From the NCBI GenBank assembly GCA_030765605.1, contig JAVCCG010000128.1:1-13237 (forward strand): a stretch of 13,237 nucleotides of DNA. Reading direction: 5' to 3'. Both the position numbers and the translations under genes were made by a program. Position 1 is the first letter of the stretch, and each line of letters starts with the position of its first letter. The notes below the pieces were generated by a model. The model did not search any database, was not told the DNA's origin, and was given only the letters and a program-made list of their open reading frames with translations. The stretch is from Candidatus Alcyoniella australis (GTDB lineage: Bacteria; Lernaellota; Lernaellaia; JAVCCG01; Alcyoniellaceae). This document shows, piece by piece, positions 6,209 through 13,218 of the stretch.

Positions 6209-8242
6209 ATGGCGCGTTCGGCATTCACTCTGTTGGCTCGGCTGATTATACGGGCCTGGCCAATTTTGATTGTGGTCGTGTTGGCCTCGGGCATTGTCGC
6301 GGGCTATGCGGCGCGCCACATCGAGTTCAACGTCTCGCTGCTCGAGCTGCTCGATCCACAGCTACCCGAGGTGGCGGCATACGAGCGCCTGCGGCAGGAG
6401 CTGGGCGAGCTCGATCCGTTGATCGTGGCCTTGGAGGCGGACGACCAGGCGCGGTTGCAGGTTGCGGCCGATGGATTGGCCGCGCGGCTGACGCAGCTTA
6501 AATCCGTGGCCTGGATCGACCATCGCCCGCCGACTCAGAGCAACGACGATCCGGCCTACTACGCCTCCACCGACGGAAGGATGGTGCTGCTGCTGGTCTT
6601 TGGTCAGGGCCGCGCCGACCAGTTCGGCTTTGCCTCGCAGTTGGTCGAGGAAGTTCGCCGCGATTGCGATGCTGGTTTGGCGCAACAGCCTGGAGTCACG
6701 TTCAGGCTCGGCGGCAATCCGCTGCTGGTGGTCGAGAAGCAGCGCGCATTAGAGCGTGATATGCCGCTGACCACGCTGATCGCGTTGGCAGCGGTGATTG
6801 CGATCTTTGCCGTGGCCTTCCGTTCGCTCAGTTCGCCGTTGATCGCGGCGTTGCCGCTGTGCGTGGGAATCGCCTGGACCCTGGCCGCGGCCGATTTGCT
6901 CTACGGCAGGCTCTGCCTGCTGACCATGCCGTTCGTGCCGGTGCTCGCCGGGCTGGGCATTGACTACGGCGTGCATCTGATCGCGCGATTCGACGAGCAG
7001 CGCGCCGCGGGCTCAAGCGTTGCCGACTCGCTGGTCGCCGCGCTTTCCGGCGCAGGGCGTAGCGTGCTCACCGGCGCTCTGACCACGGCCGGAGCGTTTC
7101 TGACCATCGGACTGGCGTCGTTGCGCGGTTTCTCCGAGGCCGGAATCATCGGCTGCTTAGGGATACTGTTCACTTTGGTGGCCACGTTGCTGCTGCTGCC
7201 TGCGCTGCTGCTGCTGCGCGAACGGATTTTTAGTTTCCGCAAGACTGCGGCCTTTACTTCGCCAATGCTGGCCGGACTGGGGCGTTCCATCGAGAGGCAT
7301 CCCAAGCGCTGGATTGCGCTGTGGTCGGCGCTTTGCGTAGTCGCGGGGATCGGCGCGTTCCAACTGCGTTACGACAGCGACGTGCTGGGCAGCGAGTTCG
7401 AGGGCGAGGCGGTGCGTCTGTTCCGCGAGCTGGATCAGCGCTTCGAGTTCGGCCTGAACTTCGGCGTGGCGCGCGCCGACTCCCTGGCCCACGCCTGGGG
7501 CATGGCCGCGCAGTTGCGCAAAGATCCGGCAGTGGGACGCGTGCTCGCGCCCCCCGCAATCCTGGCCCTGGGCGACGCGCCGGGCATCGAGGCCGCCCGG
7601 CGGCGCTTCACCTCCGTGGATGGCGGCTACCTGGTCTACGCCTTTTCCGCGGGGCGCAACTGGGACCAGGGCTCTATGCTGGCCCTGGCGCAGGCTCTGG
7701 CTGCGGAGGATGAGAACGCCACCGGCCCCGCGCTGCTCAGTGCGCGCATCTGGGGCGCGATGGCCGACGACGCGCAACGCATGTTGCTCTGCGCGGCGTT
7801 GGCGATCTGGCTGATCCTGCTGGCCGACCTGCGCTCGTTGCGGCGCTCGCTGCTGGCCCTGGCGCCGGTGGCCGCCGGGGCGCTGCTGATGGCCGCGATC
7901 ATGGCGCTGGCCGGGGTGCGGCTGAGCTTCGTGAGCATCATGGCACTGCCGCTGGTGCTGGGGATCGGCATTGACGACGGCGTGCACATCCTGCGGCGTA
8001 GCGTGGCCGGCGACGGCATGGGCGCGGTGCTGGGCAACACGGGCAAGGCGGTGGTCGTGACCTCGCTGACCACCATCGCCGGGTTCGGCTCGCTGCTGCT
8101 GTGTTCCCATCGCGGCATGGCCGGACTGGGCCTGGTGCTGGTGATCGGGATTGCCGCGTGCATGCTCAGCTCGCTGACCCTGCTTCCCGCGCTGCTGATC
8201 TTCTTTGACGCGCCGCGTCAGGACGAGGCTGATAAAACATGA
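6209..8242 (+). CDS. RND/MMPL-family exporter
   Basis: 677-residue inner-membrane transporter of the RND superfamily, MMPL/SSD branch, which uses the proton gradient to move lipids or hydrophobic molecules. The two-fold layout is plain. TM1 (about 11-33) is followed by a periplasmic domain (34-185) and TM2-6 (186-337); TM7 (about 367-386) is followed by a second periplasmic domain (387-520) and TM8-12 (521-667). Each half has the family's TM4 proton-relay motif, GIDYGVH (250-256) and GIDDGVH (587-593), giving acidic residues D252, D589 and D590. It is smaller than HpnN-type hopanoid exporters. ATG 6209 has only a weak ribosome binding site. A TAGAAT box at 6194-6199 would place the transcript start almost at the ATG, but no -35 supports it. 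The end overlaps the downstream sialidase-like remnant by five bases. Substrate unknown. Confidence 0.92.
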   Translation: MARSAFTLLARLIIRAWPILIVVVLASGIVAGYAARHIEFNVSLLELLDPQLPEVAAYERLRQELGELDPLIVALEADDQARLQVAADGLAARLTQLKSVAWIDHRPPTQSNDDPAYYASTDGRMVLLLVFGQGRADQFGFASQLVEEVRRDCDAGLAQQPGVTFRLGGNPLLVVEKQRALERDMPLTTLIALAAVIAIFAVAFRSLSSPLIAALPLCVGIAWTLAAADLLYGRLCLLTMPFVPVLAGLGIDYGVHLIARFDEQRAAGSSVADSLVAALSGAGRSVLTGALTTAGAFLTIGLASLRGFSEAGIIGCLGILFTLVATLLLLPALLLLRERIFSFRKTAAFTSPMLAGLGRSIERHPKRWIALWSALCVVAGIGAFQLRYDSDVLGSEFEGEAVRLFRELDQRFEFGLNFGVARADSLAHAWGMAAQLRKDPAVGRVLAPPAILALGDAPGIEAARRRFTSVDGGYLVYAFSAGRNWDQGSMLALAQALAAEDENATGPALLSARIWGAMADDAQRMLLCAALAIWLILLADLRSLRRSLLALAPVAAGALLMAAIMALAGVRLSFVSIMALPLVLGIGIDDGVHILRRSVAGDGMGAVLGNTGKAVVVTSLTTIAGFGSLLLCSHRGMAGLGLVLVIGIAACMLSSLTLLPALLIFFDAPRQDEADKT

Positions 8243-8677
8243 ACATTACGCCTGGCGCGCCAAGACCATCGACGGCGTGCCGTACCTGATCGGCTACATC
8301 GGCGGCGAGAACATCTACGACCCGGGCTCGGGCGGCGAGATGGAAGTCCACTGGCTGACCACGGACAACGGCCGCGACTGGGCAAGTACGACTCGCCGCG
8401 GATGTTCCGCCACAACAACGAGGTCTATCTCGTGGGTCGGCGCAACGTCACGCCCGACGGCAACTACGATTTGGGGCGCGACGGGCTGCGCGTGGACTTC
8501 GTGCTCGACCTGCCCAGCCAGGGCGACACCGGCTTCGCCGCCTACGTGCCCGGCCCCTGGGACAACCAATTCGTGATCTACAACTACTCCTCGCCCTAGG
8601 ACGACCCGGACGAGTTCTGGCTGCAAGGACAGCTCGGGCCGACCTGTATCTACCGCGTGATGCTGACCCTGCCGTAG
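8238..8677 (+). pseudogene. Degraded sialidase/BNR-like protein gene
   Basis: Coding-like segments in two frames. Frame one (from 8238) reads HEHYAWRAKTIDGVPYLIGY and onwards to EVHWLTTDNGRDW near 8381. The frame then shifts to KYDSPRMFRHNNEVYLVGRR (from 8384), runs through NVTPDGNYDLG, and joins VDFVLDLPSQGDTGFAAYVP and NQFVIYNYSSP. An in-frame TAG at 8597-8599 interrupts it, after which DDPDEFWLQGQLGPTCIYRV continues to TAG 8675-8677. As I remember this beta-propeller sialidase-like family, conserved blocks are missing between the segments, and the N-terminus with its signal peptide is absent. The remnant therefore carries a 5' truncation, two internal deletions, a frameshift and an amber stop. 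It starts inside the last codons of the exporter gene, so a deletion probably fused the two. Coding status as a functional gene is ruled out; the family name rests on memory. Confidence 0.7.
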
Positions 8678-8720
8678 TGCTATATTCGTCTGCGCCTGAC
8701 CGATGCGCGCGGAGGGAAAT

Positions 8721-8966
8721 TTGTACGAGCGGCTGCTGGAGCTGATCGAGCAATATCTGGGGCTCGAGCCGGTGCTGCTTATGCACATGGTCTCGACCCT
8801 GGGCGTGATCGTGCTCTACCTGCTGGTGCGCAAGCCCTTCGTGGTCGGCGACCGGATCCAGATTGGCGATTCCATTCCAAACGGCTGGGTGTTCAAGCAA
8901 CCCGTGGCCAACTACACCCAGGGCTTAGCGCGGCCCGCAGCATATACAGCGGTATGGAGGGCGTAA
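8721..8966 (+). pseudogene. Internally deleted MscS mechanosensitive-channel gene
   Basis: The 81-residue frame starts at TTG 8721, with GGAGGG at 8711-8716 as ribosome binding site. It has an N-terminal helix and one membrane span (residues about 18-37), then RKPFVVGDRIQIGD (37-50) and IPNGWVFKQPVANYTQGL (52-69). Both motifs are hallmarks of the MscS beta-domain, where a strand-rich segment of roughly 40 residues normally separates GDRIQIG from the IPNG motif. Here they are joined directly. The other membrane spans and the C-terminal domain after NYTQG are also missing, and the last dozen residues look like frame noise. A working pore is therefore not possible. The start and ribosome binding site look intact, so a short membrane peptide could still be made. 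It lies in the same decay zone as the sialidase-like remnant. Confidence 0.72.
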
Positions 8967-8967
8967 T

Positions 8968-9288
8968 TTGAAAGAAGGAAGCATTGTCTCGGCGATCCTT
9001 TGGATGTGCCTGCTCTCGCTGCTGCTGTTCTGGCTGCCGACCCTGGGCCCCTTGATCGCGGGGTTCGTCGGCGGACAAAAGGCCGGCGGCGTGGGACGCG
9101 CGATTTTGGCCGTAATCCTGCCCGCCGCGCTGTTCGGCGTGCTGTTGCTTTTCCTGGGCTCGGCCCTCACCGGATTGCCGTTGATCGGCGCGGTGGCCGC
9201 AGTGGGCGGCTTCGCGCTGGCCCTGTCCCACGTAGGCGGCCTGCTGCTCGGCGCGATCATCGGCGGGATCGCCGTACACTTCAAATAG
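8968..9288 (+). CDS. Small Gly-rich three-span membrane protein
   Basis: 106 residues, almost entirely hydrophobic, with about three spans (roughly 8-35, 46-66 and 75-103) and many small residues (LGPLIAGFVGGQKAGG; LLLGAIIGGIAVHF). The only charged surface is a short basic loop around K38-R44. The family is not recognised; the layout fits small integral membrane proteins of unknown function. Start TTG 8968 is supported by GGAGGG at 8956-8961, six bases upstream. It begins two bases after the MscS remnant's stop, so it was probably in the same transcript. It looks intact, in contrast to the two genes before it. Confidence 0.62.
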   Translation: MKEGSIVSAILWMCLLSLLLFWLPTLGPLIAGFVGGQKAGGVGRAILAVILPAALFGVLLLFLGSALTGLPLIGAVAAVGGFALALSHVGGLLLGAIIGGIAVHFK

Positions 9289-9294
9289 ACCGCC

Positions 9295-9321
9295 GTCAAC
9301 CGTCCCGCCCGGTAGGTTGAC
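9295..9321. promoter_or_regulatory. Candidate BirA (biotin repressor) operator
   Basis: A perfect inverted repeat, GTCAACC (9295-9301) and GGTTGAC (9315-9321), lies 30 bases upstream of bioB. Extended to nine bases, each half agrees with the known BirA half-site (TTGTAAACC and its complement) at about six or seven positions. The 13-base spacer is shorter than the usual 15-16, so the match is imperfect. TTGACA at 9317-9322 inside the right arm could be a -35 box that the repressor would cover, but no good -10 follows. Confidence 0.4.
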
Positions 9322-9351
9322 AGCCATTCGCTCCGATGTGACAGTCGGCCG

Positions 9352-10323
9352 ATGAAGCTGATCGAGCACGCATTGGACCGGGCCCTAGGCAGTGATGGCT
9401 GCGATCGCGCCACGGCGATCGAGCTGCTGCAACTGCCCGACAGCGCCCTGCCCGAGCTGTTCTCCGCAGCTTCGCAAGTGCGCGACGAGCTGCGCGGCCG
9501 CCGCGTACTTCTCTGCGCGATCGTCAATGCCAAGAGCGGCCGCTGCGGCCAGGACTGCGCGTTCTGCGCCCAGTCCGCGCACCATCTGACACAGATCGAG
9601 CTTTACGACCTGCTCGACATCGAATCGGTGCTCGACGTGGCTCGTGCGGCGCACGGCCAAGGCGCGAGCTGCTTTGGCATCGTCACCTCGGGTCTCGGAC
9701 CGAATTCCGAAGAGCTCGAGCGAATCGCGCTGATGGTCGCCGGCGTAAAGCGCATCGGCTTGGAGCCCTGCGTCAGCCTGGGACTGCTCGACGGTCAACA
9801 ACTGGCGCTGCTGGCCGCGGCGGGCCTGGAGCGCGTACACCACAACCTGGAATGCGCGCAATCTTTCTATCCGCAAATTTGCACCACCCGTAAATGGGCC
9901 GACAACCTGGCCGCGATCCGGGCGGCCCGCGACGCCGGCCTGGCCGTATGCTCGGGCGGGATCTTCGGCATGGGAGAGGATTTTGCGCAACGCGTGGACC
10001 TGGCGTTGGCCCTGCGCCGGACCGGGATCGATCGCGTGCCGCTGAACTTCCTGCATCCGATTCCGGGCACACCGCTGGCCGGATCACAACGCCTGACGTC
10101 CGGCGAGTGCCTGCGGATCGTCGCGGTCTATCGGCTGCTGCTGCCGCACGCGGGATTGCAGATCTGCGGCGGCCGCGAGCACAACCTGGGAGCGCAACAA
10201 TCAGCGCTGTTCAACGCCGGGGCCGACGGGCTGATGATCGGCAACTACCTCACAACCTCCGGCGCGGATCCGCACAGCGACCTGGAGCTGATCGCGTCCG
10301 CCGGACTGGAACCGCTGCGATGA
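9352..10323 (+). CDS. bioB: Biotin synthase BioB
   Basis: 323-residue radical-SAM enzyme that inserts sulfur into dethiobiotin, the last step of biotin synthesis, in the cytoplasm. The radical-SAM [4Fe-4S] motif is C65-GQD-C69-AF-C72. The ligands of the sacrificial [2Fe-2S] cluster are all present: C107 (GASCFG), C140 (EPCVSLG), C200 (AVCSGGI) and the Arg in ICGGREH (R275). HHNLE (163-167) matches the substrate-binding YNHNLD region. NFLHPIPGTPL (232-242) and GLMIGNYLTTSG (293-304) are typical family blocks. Length matches the family. ATG 9352 has no strong ribosome binding site, but it begins a sensible N-terminus. Its stop overlaps the bioF start by four bases, so the two are translationally coupled. 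A BirA-like inverted repeat sits just upstream. bioA and bioD are not nearby. Confidence 0.97.
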   Translation: MKLIEHALDRALGSDGCDRATAIELLQLPDSALPELFSAASQVRDELRGRRVLLCAIVNAKSGRCGQDCAFCAQSAHHLTQIELYDLLDIESVLDVARAAHGQGASCFGIVTSGLGPNSEELERIALMVAGVKRIGLEPCVSLGLLDGQQLALLAAAGLERVHHNLECAQSFYPQICTTRKWADNLAAIRAARDAGLAVCSGGIFGMGEDFAQRVDLALALRRTGIDRVPLNFLHPIPGTPLAGSQRLTSGECLRIVAVYRLLLPHAGLQICGGREHNLGAQQSALFNAGADGLMIGNYLTTSGADPHSDLELIASAGLEPLR

Positions 10324-11504
10324 GCCTTGAGCGCGAGCTGCAACTTGAACTGGAAACCCTCGAGCGCAACGGCCTGCTGCGGCGGCTGACGCAAATCGAT
10401 GAGCGCCGGGGTCCGCGGGTCAGGGTCGAGGGGTGCGAACTGCTGCTGCTGTGCGGCAACGATTACCTGGGTTTGGCAGGCGACCCGCGGCTGGCCCAGG
10501 CTGCGGCGCACGCGGCGCGCGAACACGGCACGGGCAGCGGGTCGAGCAGGCTGATCAGCGGCGATTGCGAGTTGTTGCGCCGACTGGAGCGCGCGGCCGC
10601 CGAGCTGGTCGAGCTGCCCGAGGCGCTGGCTTTTGGTTCGGGGTATCAGGCCAACGTCGGCCTGTTGGGCGCCCTGGCCGGTCCCGAGGACGCGCTGCTC
10701 TCCGACGAGCTGAACCACGCCAGCATCATCGACGGCGCGCGTTTGAGCGCGGCGCGCAAGCTGATCTACCCGCACCTCGACCTGGACGCGTTGGAGCGCG
10801 GACTGATCGAGGCGCGCACGGCGCGGCGGCGGATCGTGGTCAGCGAGACGCTGTTCTCAATGGACGGAGACTCACCCGATCTATCCAGATTGGCCGAGCT
10901 GTGCCAACGGCACGACGCCTGGCTGGTGCTCGACGAGGCCCACGCCCTGGGCGTGCTCGGGCCCCACGGCGCGGGCCTGGCCGCGGAGCATGGTGTGAGC
11001 GGACGCGTGGCCGCGCTGGTGGGCACATTAGGTAAAGCCTTTGGATCGAGTGGTGCGTTCGTCGCCGGATCGCGCGTTCTGCGCGAGTTTCTGATCAACC
11101 GCTGCCGCAGCCTGATCTTCAGCACCGCGCCCAGCCCAACGACAGCCGCGGCCGCAACCATGGGAATCGAGATCGCCTTGGGCATGGACGCCCAACGCGC
11201 CGCGTTGCTGCGTTCCGCCGACGAGCTGCGCCATCGTCTGCGCGAATATGGGTTCGATGCGCCCAGCGGCCAAAGCCCGATCGTGCCGCTGCTGCTGGGG
11301 GATCCGGCCGCGGCCCTGCGCGGTCAGCGTTTGCTGTGGGATCAGGGGGTCTGGGTCCAGGCGATCCGTCCGCCCACTGTTCCGCAGGGCACCAGCCGTT
11401 TGCGCATCAGCCTGCGCGCGGACCTTTGCCCGGCCGACCTGGAACTTGCGGCCCGCGCCTTTGCGCAGCTCGCGGCGCAATCCGTTGAAAGGGTTGGTGG
11501 GTAA
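10320..11504 (+). CDS. bioF: 8-amino-7-oxononanoate synthase BioF
   Basis: 394-residue PLP-dependent alpha-oxoamine synthase that condenses pimeloyl-thioester with L-alanine to give 8-amino-7-oxononanoate, the first committed ring-building step of biotin synthesis. Visible landmarks are CGNDYLGLAGDP (45-56), GTGSGSSRLISGD (70-82), FGSGYQAN (105-112), DELNHASIIDGARLS (129-143) with the PLP-stacking His133, SETLFSMDGD (175-184), DEAHALGVLG (205-214) with Asp205/His208 for PLP, and GTLGKAFGSSG with the Schiff-base Lys239. Length is normal. ATG 10320 overlaps the bioB stop (ATGA). Related alpha-oxoamine synthases (Kbl, HemA, SPT) are less likely because of the bioB coupling. The 3' end faces the propeller gene across the repeat array. 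Confidence 0.95.
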   Translation: MSLERELQLELETLERNGLLRRLTQIDERRGPRVRVEGCELLLLCGNDYLGLAGDPRLAQAAAHAAREHGTGSGSSRLISGDCELLRRLERAAAELVELPEALAFGSGYQANVGLLGALAGPEDALLSDELNHASIIDGARLSAARKLIYPHLDLDALERGLIEARTARRRIVVSETLFSMDGDSPDLSRLAELCQRHDAWLVLDEAHALGVLGPHGAGLAAEHGVSGRVAALVGTLGKAFGSSGAFVAGSRVLREFLINRCRSLIFSTAPSPTTAAAATMGIEIALGMDAQRAALLRSADELRHRLREYGFDAPSGQSPIVPLLLGDPAAALRGQRLLWDQGVWVQAIRPPTVPQGTSRLRISLRADLCPADLELAARAFAQLAAQSVERVGG

Positions 11505-11536
11505 TGTGGTGACAATATTTATCAACCCCCATCTTC

Positions 11537-11861
11537 CGACGCGGAGAAGGTCGTTGCGTTACGACCAGCGAACTACGCGAGTTTTGCTGCACCTCTAAGG
11601 TGCCGATGCGGAGAAGGTCGTTGCGTTACGACCAGCGAACTACGCGAGTTTTGTGGCACCTCAAAGGTGCCGCGAGTTTTGCTGCACCTCTAAGGTGCCG
11701 ACGCGGAGAAGGTCGTTGCGCTACGACCAGCGAACTACGCGAGTTTTGTGGCACCTCAAAGGTGCCGCGAGTTTTGTGGCACCTCTAAGGTGCCGTCGCG
11801 GGGAGGGGCGTTGGGCTACGACCCTGGTTCGCTCGCGTGCCATGCTGCAGCTCTAAGCTGT
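11537..11861 (+). repeat. Modular hairpin repeat array (A/B units)
   Basis: The array resolves without remainder into a 39-base unit A and a 28-base unit B in the order A-B-A-B-B-A-B-B-A*-B*. Boundaries: A 11537-11575, B 11576-11603, A 11604-11642, B 11643-11670, B 11671-11698, A 11699-11737, B 11738-11765, B 11766-11793, A* 11794-11833 (40 bases), B* 11834-11861. A contains the hairpin GGTCGT-N6-ACGACC. B is CGCGAGTTTTG plus two variable bases plus the hairpin GCACCT-CWA-AGGTGC. The last pair is diverged, yet its B* hairpin GCAGCT-CTA-AGCTGT still folds. The array fills the space between the convergent 3' ends of bioF and the propeller gene and stops exactly at the latter's stop codon. It resembles REP/BIME-type extragenic elements in setting and structure. 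No T-run follows the stems, so simple termination is not supported. Confidence 0.92.
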
Positions 11862-12920
11862 CTAGCGGTTGATCGCGCCGGTGAGCAGCCAGTTGAACGA
11901 GACCTCGGGCAGGTCCAGCCGCCGCCAACTGCGCCCTTCGCGCAGATAGGCCACGCCCTGTTTGCGTACCTGGTCCTGTCCCACGGCCAACAGCCGATTG
12001 CCCGGCGCCATGACCACGGCGATCAACTCCACGTTGTCGTCGATAATCGCCGAGCTCCACTTGCCCGCTGAGTATTCGAGCAAAATGCCGCGACGGTTTG
12101 AAAGATCGCTGCCCACGGCCACGGCGGTCGAGCCGTCGTCCGCGGCCCAGACGTCGTAGAGCGTCCATGAGCGCGAGACCTCGGGCAGCAGCTCGGGCTT
12201 AAAGCTCAGGCCCGATTGCCCGTCGTACTTCACGCGCACGATCAGGCCGCGTTCGACCTGACCTGCGCTGCCCACGATTAGCGCCTCGCCGCCAAATACG
12301 GCCAGCCCCTCGAAGCGGAAGCTCTCCTCGATGCGCTGGGCCACGTTCAGCTCGCTCCAGGTGCCGGATTGGCGCACGAACAGCGCGCCCTTGTTGGTCG
12401 AGCGGTTGACTCCCGCGGCGAATGCCAGCTCGTGGGTACCGTCCACGTCAAGCAGCTCGATGCGGCCCATGGTTGCGGGGAAGCTCTCGAAGCTCCACTG
12501 CGCCGCCTGTCCGGCCAAGGCGATCGGCAGTCCGCGCGCCTGGTCGTAGCCCACCAGCAATGCCCGATCCGCGCCGACGAACGTTCCGGCGGTGAGCATC
12601 CAGTTGCCCTCGAGCCGCGGCAGCTTGAGCGGCGTTATCTTGTCGCCGTCCAGTCGCAAGAGCAGGCCCTGGCCGGTCCCGCGATCCGCGCCGAGCAGCA
12701 GCACGCCGCCTCCGCGCGGCTGGGATGCTGCGCCGGTGATGTACCACTTGCCGTGCAGCGGCGGCAGTTCCAGCGCCCGTAGCTCGCCCGGGGCCGACTC
12801 GACGAGCACTACGCCCACGCCCTTGGTGAAATCGAGCCCCGCGGCGACGAACGACGCGTGAGCGCTCAGAGGGCACAGCAGCAGAGCCAATGCGATGGCC
12901 GCTATTATTTTGATTCTCAT
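11862..12920 (-). CDS. Exported protein, probable seven-bladed beta-propeller
   Basis: 352 residues from ATG 12920; the frame opens at 12959, but this Met begins a clean Sec signal peptide (MRIKIIAAIALALLLCPLSA, cleavage likely after AHA at 23). The mature part is built of about seven units of 45-50 residues with the pattern W-hydrophobic strand, short loop, LLVG or AVG, charged loop, RG-hydrophobic strand, then W or L plus a Pro-rich turn. Examples are AVAVGSDLSNRRGILLEY and LLAVGQDQVRKQGVAYLR. The first unit lacks its leading strand, and the last eleven residues (FNWLLTGAINR) supply the missing W-type strand, as in the strand exchange that closes propellers. The family is not recognised and no catalytic motif is seen, so a binding or structural role in the periplasm or outside is the default inference. 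Ribosome binding site weak. The gene is bracketed by copies of the A/B repeat. Confidence 0.8.
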   Translation of the reverse strand: MRIKIIAAIALALLLCPLSAHASFVAAGLDFTKGVGVVLVESAPGELRALELPPLHGKWYITGAASQPRGGGVLLLGADRGTGQGLLLRLDGDKITPLKLPRLEGNWMLTAGTFVGADRALLVGYDQARGLPIALAGQAAQWSFESFPATMGRIELLDVDGTHELAFAAGVNRSTNKGALFVRQSGTWSELNVAQRIEESFRFEGLAVFGGEALIVGSAGQVERGLIVRVKYDGQSGLSFKPELLPEVSRSWTLYDVWAADDGSTAVAVGSDLSNRRGILLEYSAGKWSSAIIDDNVELIAVVMAPGNRLLAVGQDQVRKQGVAYLREGRSWRRLDLPEVSFNWLLTGAINR

Positions 12921-13066
12921 GGGCAAAGTGTATTGCGGTTGCCGACCGTTTTCCAGCAAGACCGCAATGGTTAGCCTGGATTATTCATGAGGTTCGTTTA
13001 CGAGGCGTGCAAGATTCCGCAAGAACGAGGAAGCACCCCAAGCTCAAAGTCCAACACTACTCTGCG

Positions 13067-13119
13067 CGTCGCGGTGCGGTTCTTTGGCCAGCGATCAGGG
13101 TAATACGCGAGTTTTGCAG
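13067..13119 (+). repeat. Diverged, interrupted copy of the A/B repeat
   Basis: A 39-base stretch at 13067-13105 followed by CGCGAGTTTTG at 13106-13116 aligns without gaps to the start of unit A and the first 11 bases of unit B. By eye about 34 of 49 positions agree, and the final 12 bases are identical. The A hairpin is lost. The B hairpin arm expected next is absent: similarity ends at about 13119, where the structured leader of the putative transposase approaches. It has the same orientation as the array at 11537-11861. Confidence 0.6.
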
Positions 13120-13134
13120 CGTATACATGAAAGA

Positions 13135-13217
13135 GGGCTGTCCTCGAGGTCTGTTTGATAAAACAGCCTCAAACGTTAAACGTGCTCATACGACACAAAC
13201 TTTGAGGAGGACAGCCC
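13135..13217 (+). promoter_or_regulatory. Structured leader that covers the transposase ribosome binding site
   Basis: An outer 11-bp stem (13135-13145 with 13207-13217) encloses a second hairpin, GAGG-T-CTGTTT-GATA-AAACAG-CCTC (13146-13170), ten base pairs with one bulged T and a GATA loop. The right arm of the outer stem contains most of the GAGGAGG ribosome binding site (13204-13210). An RNA that includes the left arm would hide that site, as in IS10, IS50 and IS200 protection against read-through. A structured non-coding RNA is the other reading. Confidence 0.55.
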
Positions 13218-13218
13218 A

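Noticed and set aside
7157-8110. Long minus-strand frame (317 residues) opposite the exporter gene
   Set aside because: Gln/His/Arg-rich composition typical of the antisense of a GC-rich hydrophobic gene; the plus-strand exporter has clear family motifs.
11600-11856. Arg-rich open reading frames across the repeat array
   Set aside because: They arise because the repeat units lack stops in some frames; the peptides simply repeat with the DNA, and no ribosome binding site fits.
11529-11861. CRISPR array
   Set aside because: The units are themselves repeated end to end; there are no unique spacers of constant length and no cas genes. The hairpin modules explain the whole stretch.
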